Part shown: one piece after another, positions 57,102-64,000 of the stretch
Position numbering within the stretch: position 1 is the first letter of the stretch
Layout of the letters: each line of letters begins with the position of its first letter
Assembly: GCA_963682175.1 (NCBI GenBank)
Contig: OY821788.1
Span: 14,030,001 to 14,094,000 of the forward strand
Length of the DNA stretch: 64,000 nt
Direction of reading: 5' to 3'
From: Triglochin maritima
Lineage: Eukaryota; Streptophyta; Magnoliopsida; Alismatales; Juncaginaceae
Program-made: the position numbers and the translations under genes
The notes under the pieces: generated by a model
What the model was told of the DNA's origin: nothing
Seen by the model: only the letters and a program-made list of their open reading frames with translations
Databases searched by the model: none

Positions 57102-59147
57102 TGAAGGGAATGTGTTCTAAAAGTATTACTTTTAAATGTCAATTATTATGAATTGAATGAGAAATCATTTTGTTCCTTGTTTATGTTATTCGTCTTTTAG
57201 AAGTGTTAAGGAAGAGGCTCTTGGTCCTTAACCGTAGAGCTCTAAAAGATATTGGTTTACATAAAACAAAAGATATTCGCAATCATGGTAATTAACATGG
57301 GACATTAATTACCGGGTTAAGATTGTCGTGTCGGTCATAGATCATTGTAGCTCTACAAGTGAGTGACAACACGGGTATGCAAAAGAGGAAAATATTACTT
57401 TTGTATACTGAATAGACCTAACAAGTAAAATATTATAGGAATGTGTTTCTGTGTCATTAATATTTTACTGTGTCCTTGGTCCTTTGATATGAGACTTATA
57501 TCCGATCGCTTAAGGAGTTCTTAATTAGACTAGTGTCTTGAGCTATCGATGAGTGTAGTGTAAATGCATTAGTTGGTTAAGTATAACTTTCGTTGGAGAA
57601 GATAGTTAGTCAAAAGATTATCATTGCCCCTCTTAATTGAGTGATGGTATTAGTGGGCCCCTTGATAAAGCAAAGTTATAATGTGCACAATGTGATTTGA
57701 GTTAAGTCACATATTTATAACTAGCTTAAAGAGATCAAGAAATGAATACTAATACAAAGATGACACAATGCTACTTTGTGTGTATTCTTAATATCATGAG
57801 GCAATGGACGGACACAAGTGGTGCACTCCACCACTAAATGGGTCGGGTTTTGGTTCGAGTGGAATTAAGACATCTAACTAATTGGGAGCTATAATGTGTA
57901 GCTAGATACCGCTTATAGCTTGTGATATTAAGCTCTTAATATCACTGTCAACTTAGTTTAGATCCTCCCATAGGTCACACCACAAAACTGGGAAACGAGT
58001 AATGGGGATTTTGAGTTCATAGGATGTGTCGGGTTTCATGTAGAAAATATGACACATGGGGTGAATAAGCAAAATCAAAATTATGTTGTGATTAATAACA
58101 TAATTAGAATCTAAATAAAATTCATATGTGATGTTTATTATGGGGTGTAATGATTGATCATTGCATAGGATAGTATGTTACATAAGTTGTGAATTTACTA
58201 CTAATCCCGAAATGTCAAATTTTGTAGGGGTTAAACCGAAATTTGACAAGTCTGCAGAACAGTGCTCCAACGGTCGACCGGTTAGCAGTAAACGGTCGAC
58301 CGATCGGACACGGTCGACCGGACGTGTCTCGACCGATAACAGGGAATTTTCATCTGTTCGAACGGTCGACCGAATATGATCGGTCGGTCGACCGAACATT
58401 GTGATGGAATAGTTCCTGTTACGAACGGTCGACCGAGTTATTGAACGGTCGACCGAAACCTGGTTCGAGCGGTCGACCGAACCTCCAAACGGTCGACCGG
58501 TCCAGACGGTTAATGCAGAATTAATTTAAGAATTAATTAGATCATGCATGGAATTGGTCCATAATTGATTTAATTCGTGGCTAATATTATTTATTATTAA
58601 ATAATGGATGGTTAGATGGAATTTTGCATGAAATCATGGGCAAGAGGTTGCACATGAATAGGTAATTTGGAGAGAACTTATAAATACAAGTTTATCTCAT
58701 TACCTCCTCAATTCATTCATTATTTTCTTATGCAAAATTCTCTCTCCATAATTCTCCACGAAAATTCCTTAATTCTTAAGTTTAGTTTAGTTCTTAAGAG
58801 ATCATCTTCTCAATGGAATTAAAGAGGGGTTAGTAATTGGATTCTAAACCCTATCGGAGATTGAGAGACTAGCTTCCCTCTCTCCGATCTTGTTTAGAGT
58901 TTGGTGAATACTCGGAGGCATCCGGCGCAGCGAGGAGCATCCCCAATGTCTCCGAATCTTCAAGAAGTTTTAGAGAACTTCTAGGTATGAATTTCGGAGC
59001 CCATATTTGTTTTAATAAAGTTTTGAAACTAGATATTGAAACAAATTGATGCATGCATGAAATAAATCATAGAAAATTGTGAATTGATCTTTATTGTGCA
59101 TAAAAATTCGAAAAATAAATATGTACAATTAAACATGAAATCCTACA
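57102..59147 (+). repeat. Copia-A 5' LTR
   Basis: 2046 bp, TGAAGGGAATGTGTTC to GAAATCCTACA. It contains the CGGTCGACCG array at 58271-58499, TATAAATA at 58679-58686, and the conserved CTTGTTTAGAGTTTGGTGAA segment near 58887 in the transcribed part. Confidence 0.85.
58271..58499 (+). repeat. Array of the palindrome CGGTCGACCG
   Basis: Nine perfect copies of this decamer, at 58271, 58293, 58311, 58363, 58385, 58426, 58446, 58470 and 58490, plus at least one variant (CTCGACCG at 58329). Spacing is irregular, so it is not a simple tandem repeat. It lies 180-410 bp upstream of the TATA box. The motif includes a SalI site and two CpG. Confidence 0.9.
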
Positions 59148-59148
59148 G

Positions 59149-59160
59149 TGGTATCAGAGC
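59149..59160 (+). other. Primer-binding site, initiator tRNA-Met
   Basis: TGGTATCAGAGC, complementary to the 3' end of plant initiator tRNA-Met, two bases after the LTR. Standard for Copia. Confidence 0.92.
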
Positions 59161-60694
59161 TTAGGGTTCAATTTTGTCATGATTTAAGGTTGTAAACGAA
59201 TTTAGTTTACCATATAGGATTTAAACAATTCGATTTACCGGTTTTTCGGTCTATGAATGTTTGTTGATGTAATTCTCCATAATAATTCGTACTGAATGTT
59301 TTAAGTGTTTTAAAACATGCCATGTAATTATTAGAATTAATATTTAGACATTTGTCTAACTTGCAATAATTTTGTTTTAAGTATAAACGATTATTTTGTA
59401 AGAGAATCAACAAAACCGAAAAACTGCGGTTCATCTTTCCATAGGAAATTGGATGGACAGTGGTTCATAATTAATTTTTGAACTATGGATGCATGAAATA
59501 TGTTTTTAATGGATTTCAAAATGTTTTCAAAGAATTGTTTGGGATTCTAGATGCTTGATAAACTAGGTTGGATAGTTTATAGCGATATTGCGTGCATGGA
59601 TGCTCGAGTTGTTTTTGCAGGAATTGTGAGTTTATATGTTCCAAATCAGCGCCTATGAATGTTTATAATTGTTATAATACAGGGGCTTATGTATGTAAAA
59701 GCCAAATTCTCTATTTCCATCTTTTAGATAATTGCATATGTATATGAGAGGTTTTACATAGGACTTGCACTAGTCGGTTTTTATCGAATGTGAGGAGAAT
59801 GTTTATTTTCTGTAAAATCTACATCTCCGGTGCAAGAGGAAGTCGCCGCTGTAGCGCATCGATCGAGGATCGAGGATTGGGGATCGAGGATCAAGGATCG
59901 AAGGGAACATATAAACTCACACGATGTGGATTGTGTGAATGTTTAATTTCTATTTTTTTTAATTTCTGCTATGCATGTGATGAATGTGGTGAATGTTAGG
60001 ATGTGTATGAATATTAATATGCATGATAACCTAAAATTCCAAATCACATGTAAATATATGAAATTGTCCAACAAAAATTAAGAATAATTTCCTTCTTATT
60101 TCATCCACTAGCAGCCATTGATTGAGGGATACTCTGCTCGCCCTTAGCGGGAGATAGCTCCCTCCATCTTTGGGAATAGTGGGAGATATAATGGTTGTCT
60201 GTTGTTGTGCCACGATTAAATGTATGAGGTGTGTTTCACCCTAGTGAACCCCAAGTATGTTTAGTTGTGAAAACAATGGATAAACGTATCTCGTATCAAA
60301 TGAAAATAAGTTTTCTTAACATTACCTAGAGCCCTCGCTCGGTTTTGGGAAAAAGTTTTCCTTACGAGGATAGGTCGCATTCCCTCATAATTAAAACGAC
60401 AAGAATCACAAGAGTTTGAAGATGCTAATATTGCTAAAATTCAAAAAGGTTGTGATTAGAAAGAGTTTTTCTTACCTTGATATTGTAATGTATTCGATAG
60501 CCCTTAGCTAGTCTATATTACAATTGATGGGATCTTGGATTACTGCATTTGCGGGCAAAATTTTATTTGCAGTATTTACATTTATATATATGTATTTTAA
60601 AACATAAAATTGGCATTAAAATCCTGTATAATTTATTTTGTAGAATTGTCTAATATCCAACCTATTATGCGATCTATGATCAAAAAAGAATCCT
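59161..60694 (+). other. Copia-A leader
   Basis: About 1.5 kb of untranslated, AT-rich sequence. It has a short tandem array of GGATCGA-like units at 59858-59902. Small ORFs in it are not supported. Confidence 0.65.
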
Positions 60695-61618
60695 TTGCAA
60701 AATGATGGCTCAAACTTCATGAAATGGCAACTCAATCTTAATATCGTGTTGAGGTTTGAAAAACTATCTCATGTTTTGGATGGTGAAATCCCAAAATTGA
60801 ATGAGAAGACAACCGATAATGAGAAGGAGGCGATAGCCAAGTGGGAAGACCAAGAGAACCAAGTTTACGGTCTAATGTTGGCATCCATGGGTGACTCGCT
60901 TCAAGCGAAATACTGGGATTCAAAACCCAAGAAGACCATGGAGGCTTTAACAAAGATGTTCATGGATAGTGCCCGAAAAGAGCGCTATAAGACCACCATC
61001 GCACTCACAATGTGCCATATGGCGGAGGGAACATCGGTGTCCATGCATTTTCTCATGATGCAAGGATACCTTGAGAAATTGTTGAAGCTCACTTCTCCAA
61101 TGCCCGAGGACATTGCCGAAGATTTGATTCTTGGCTCTCTAGCCCCGTCCTTTAAGGACTTTGTGATGCACTATCATGTGCGTGAAAAAGGGGTGAGTCT
61201 TGAGGAGCTTCACAACGCTCTCAAAACTGCTGAAGTTGACATGGACAAGGGTCGGGACAATCACGTCCTAGCCGTCCATGAGAAGAGCAAAAAGATCAAC
61301 AAAGGTAAAGGCAAATTTACCAAAGATACGTCAATCAAGAGCAAGGGAGTAGGAGGTGCTCATGGTAGTGCCTCAAGGGGGAAATCTTTCAAATCTCCAA
61401 CTCCCAGCATGGAGTGCTTTCACTGCGGTGAAAAGGGACACATCCGACCTAATTGCCCCAAATACAAGGAAAACCTTGAAAATGGGATGATTGAACGTAG
61501 GCGCCGGAGAAACGCCATAGGTATGTTTGTTATTGAGATAAATTTAATCACCTCTATCCTTGATTTGGTAATGGTTACCAGAACTTTTGCTCACATAATT
61601 TTGATGTGCAGCTATTGA
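60695..61618 (+). CDS. gag: Copia-A gag
   Basis: 307 codons. Residues 1-190 are a Copia-type gag (UBN2/DUF4219-like): NFMKWQLNLNIVLRFEKLSHVLDGEIP, VYGLMLASMGDSLQAKYWDSKP, MCHMAEGTSVSMHFLMMQGYLEKL and LGSLAPSFKDFVMHYHV. A Lys-rich stretch (KKINKGKGKFTKDTS) precedes the intact CCHC knuckle CFHCGEKGHIRPNC near residues 242-255. It packages element RNA in cytoplasmic particles. The homologous part may begin slightly upstream of the Met used here. After the knuckle the frame drifts into unrelated residues (RRRRRNAIG...), and the protease active site is absent, so the gag end is probably damaged. Confidence 0.82.
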   Translation: MQNDGSNFMKWQLNLNIVLRFEKLSHVLDGEIPKLNEKTTDNEKEAIAKWEDQENQVYGLMLASMGDSLQAKYWDSKPKKTMEALTKMFMDSARKERYKTTIALTMCHMAEGTSVSMHFLMMQGYLEKLLKLTSPMPEDIAEDLILGSLAPSFKDFVMHYHVREKGVSLEELHNALKTAEVDMDKGRDNHVLAVHEKSKKINKGKGKFTKDTSIKSKGVGGAHGSASRGKSFKSPTPSMECFHCGEKGHIRPNCPKYKENLENGMIERRRRRNAIGMFVIEINLITSILDLVMVTRTFAHIILMCSY

Positions 61619-62700
61619 AGGATAGGAAGGAACTCGTGGAGAACGAGATGATATTGAAGATTGGAAATAGTACAAGCATCGCTGCGATTGTAAAAGATTC
61701 TATGGAACTTCAATAGTCTAGTGATTCAAATTTATGCTTTGAAGAATGTTTGTTATGTACCTTCGATTAGCAAGAACTATTCTGTATCATGTTTTGGATA
61801 TGGATAACTTAATATATATTTCTAATTTTTGCTTGTCTATATCGAAGAATGGAATATTCTATGCAAATACATTCGTGTAGAATGATTTCTATTTTCTTGA
61901 AATAAATAACAAACTCAAACAAACAATAACAAAAGGAACTAAGATAACTCACGTGAATGATATAATCTTGTAGAACTATCGGATTGGTCAAATAAATGAC
62001 CAAGAGAGACCTTTCAAGAGAAAGGAACGAAAACGAATAACTAATTGGATATGATACATGCTAATGTATGTGGTCCGATAAGTACAAGTGCAAGGGACGT
62101 TTAGGGTACTTCATTTTGTTCACGGACAACTATAGTCATTATGGCTATATTTGTCTAATGGGAAGCAAAAGTGAATTCTTTAACAAGTTCAAGGAATTCG
62201 AGGATGAAGTAGTGAACCGACTCAACAAGAATATCGAGTCTCTATGAAAGGTTCGTAGGGGTGAGTGCTTAGGATACCTAATTTGACTTATTCCTAAAGT
62301 AGGAACATGATATTGCTCGACATGGTTCAATCAATAATAAGTCAATCTAAATTGTCTATTTACTTTTGGAATTATGCACTACAAATAATGACAAACACAC
62401 TAAATAATGTTCCATCCAAATCCGTGGAGAAAATATCTTGTGAGCTATGGAGTTGAAAGACACCTAAGCTCAACTTTCTCAAGATTTGGGGTTGTGAGGT
62501 ATACATCAAAAAATTGATGTCAACCAAGCTTCAACCAAAAAGCGGATAAGTGCTTCTTTATAGGTTGTCCTCGTGTGACAAGAGGATACTACTTTTGGTG
62601 TATCACCTCCAATCGAAAGATTGTAGAGAGAGATATGATTTTTCTGGAATTTCTGGAAAAGAGAGAAAAGTAGTGGGAGTAGAGTTGAGCTTGAGGAACT
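61590..62700 (+). pseudogene. Copia-A protease end and integrase, degenerate
   Basis: Collinear with the reverse copy at 24300-22100 but full of stops. Recognisable pieces: QLLKDRKELVENEMILKIGN, SKNGIFYANTF, a GYICLMGSKSEFF integrase-core piece near 62140, and GYYFWCITSNRKIVERDMIF near 62590-62640. The catalytic Asp in HSDVCG is not readable. Confidence 0.7.
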
Positions 62701-62768
62701 CAAGATACTCTACAAGATCATGATGTGAATGTTGCATTCAAAATCATGAAGGCCCAGCCGAGATTGAT

Positions 62769-64000
62769 TTGGTTAGTGGGAGCATGAGCGAGAGATCCTT
62801 ACAAGAAATTATGAGAAAATCTCAATCATCCTCACCTAGTGTGCGTTCGAGAGTCGAACATGAACCTATTCCTCAAGAAATTGTGGAAGAAGTTCGAGAG
62901 ACACGAGAAGAACCAAAAGAACTAAGAAGGTCAATGAGGGAAAGGAAGAAACCCAATAAGTATGTGGGACTTCATGAGATCATGGTACTAGATACCAAAG
63001 ATCCCTCGACCTTCCAAGAAGCAATGGAAAAGACTCCAAACTATGGTTAAAAACTATGGAATCCGAAGTAGAATCCATGTATGATAATCAAGTATGAAAC
63101 TTGATTAGCCTTCCTCAAGAGAAAATATCATTTGGTATAAATGAGATTTTAGGAGGAAGATAAACATGGATAGTAACTTGACAACCTACAAAGCAAGGCT
63201 TGTAGCAAAAGTTATACTCAAATTCAAGAAATTGACTTTGATGAAATTTTTTAGAAGTTGCCATATTAAAATCTATTCGGATTATGCTCACTATTACCGC
63301 ATTTCACAATTGTGGGATATGGAAGATGGATAACAAAATGGCGTTCCTTAAACAGGAACTTGGAGGAGGATATGTACATGGTACAACCTCAAGGTTTTGA
63401 TGATCCAAATAATAGCGAGAAGATATGCAAGTTTCGAGAATCCATTTATGGATTAAAACAAGCATCAAGGAGTTGGAACAAACGCTTTGACGAAGAGGTG
63501 AAGGAGATTCACTTCATTCAAAGTAAAGGAAAACCTTGTTGATACAAGGAGATTAGTGGGGGTCATGTAGTACTTCTGATCTTATATGTCGATCACATAT
63601 TGCTCATGAGCAATCATATACCTTTGCATTAGCAAAACGAGAAATTTCGTTGAAATCAGTATGTTCAATGAAAAGATGTGAGTGAGGCTCAATACATCTT
63701 GATTATCAAGATATAAAGAGATACATCTCATAGACTCATTGGTCTAAGCCAACGTGTATACATTGACAAGGTCTTTGAAATGTTCAGGGTGAACAATTCC
63801 GATATGGACAATATGCCAATAAGTATGAGTATAGGTGTGCAACTCAAGAAGTCTCAATGTGCTCAATCACACAAAGACTTGGATTACATGAAGGTATCCC
63901 TTATGCTTCGGCAAAAGGAAGGACCATGTACACGATGACTTGCACAAGACTCAATATCTCGTAACGTGACAAGAGGTCACCAATCCAACGCAAGTCCTAA
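62769..64000 (+). pseudogene. Copia-A linker and reverse transcriptase, degenerate
   Basis: Linker 62769-63050 (ERSLQEIMRKSQSS.., KYVGLHEIMVLDTKDPSTFQEAMEK) is open. RT follows in shifting frames: TTYKARLVAK near 63180, YMVQPQGFDDPNN and ESIYGLKQASRSWNKRFDEE at 63370-63500, then the catalytic box LYVDHILLMSN at 63582-63614, where the second catalytic Asp is His. The connection region (LIGLSQRVYIDKVFEMF) comes after 63730. Window end truncates it. Confidence 0.75.

Larger units (their letters stand above)
57102..64000 (+). mobile_element. Copia-A element, forward, runs off the window
   Basis: 5' LTR, initiator-Met primer site, leader, gag and decaying pol in Ty1/Copia order. The 3' LTR lies beyond the window. 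It is inserted in the gag-like remnant at 57101. The preceding bases are CATAT; the matching duplication cannot be checked. Confidence 0.88.

Noticed and set aside
58161..58399. ORFs on both strands rich in TDR/VDR peptides
   Set aside because: Readings of the CGGTCGACCG array, which is self-complementary, so both strands stay open.
58271..58499. CRISPR array
   Set aside because: Repeats are only 10 bp, spacing is irregular, and the context is a plant retrotransposon LTR.

Overview
The window is plant nuclear DNA, almost certainly from an angiosperm with a large, repeat-rich genome. It is nearly all nested transposable elements: Athila-type Ty3/Gypsy elements primed by tRNA-Asp, Ty1/Copia elements primed by initiator tRNA-Met, a plant L1-type LINE with a DUF4283 ORF1, a hAT-type DNA transposon, and many solo LTRs. 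I found no complete host gene. The only host-like coding piece is a short two-exon fragment at 50048-50525. A GC-rich block at 39337-40399 is unidentified. Family names here are my own: Athila-D, Athila-B and Athila-C (three LTR families of one lineage), Copia-A, and LTR-E (1.47 kb LTR, probably Copia).

Layout. 1-6909: damaged LTR-E, AT-rich and G-rich spacers, a solo LTR-C, Copia-A LTR pieces and an LTR-B piece. 6910-18470: a complete Athila-D element with two 1179-bp LTRs and target duplication GGTAT, inserted in a Copia-A LTR. It has gag and protease but no reverse transcriptase or integrase, and it contains a 4.1-kb reverse-strand Athila-B fragment. 18644-24302: reverse-strand Copia-A pol remains, split by a 1018-bp hAT element with a perfect 8-bp duplication. 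24303-28388: forward Athila-B with a private gag-like ORF. 28389-36757: a Copia-A LTR split by a LINE, which is itself split by a solo LTR-B (duplication GAAGT). 36758-40853: LTR and leader fragments plus the GC-rich block. 40854-50047: a reverse Athila element holding a solo LTR-B (AAAAG) and a solo LTR-E. 50048-50795: gene fragment and spacer. 50796-57101: a forward Athila-C 5' half whose LTR holds an opposite-strand LTR-C that in turn holds an LTR-E. 57102-64000: a forward Copia-A element that runs off the window.

Most notable pattern. All three Athila LTR families carry a family-specific palindromic signal at the same two places: in U3, roughly 90-135 bp upstream of the TATA box, and in the 5' leader, 135-155 nt after the primer-binding site. 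The B and C signals are tandem pairs with fixed spacing (18+3+18 and 17+4+17 nt). D has a single unit in U3 and two in the leader. The sequences differ between families while the placement is kept. In family B the 39-bp U3 block is inverted between LTR copies. The two Copia-like LTR families carry arrays of a different palindrome, CGGTCGACCG. Genomic RNA of the Athila elements would hold the palindromes near both ends, so dimerisation, packaging or end-to-end pairing are possible roles; this is inference. All element boundaries, duplications and motif positions were read by eye.
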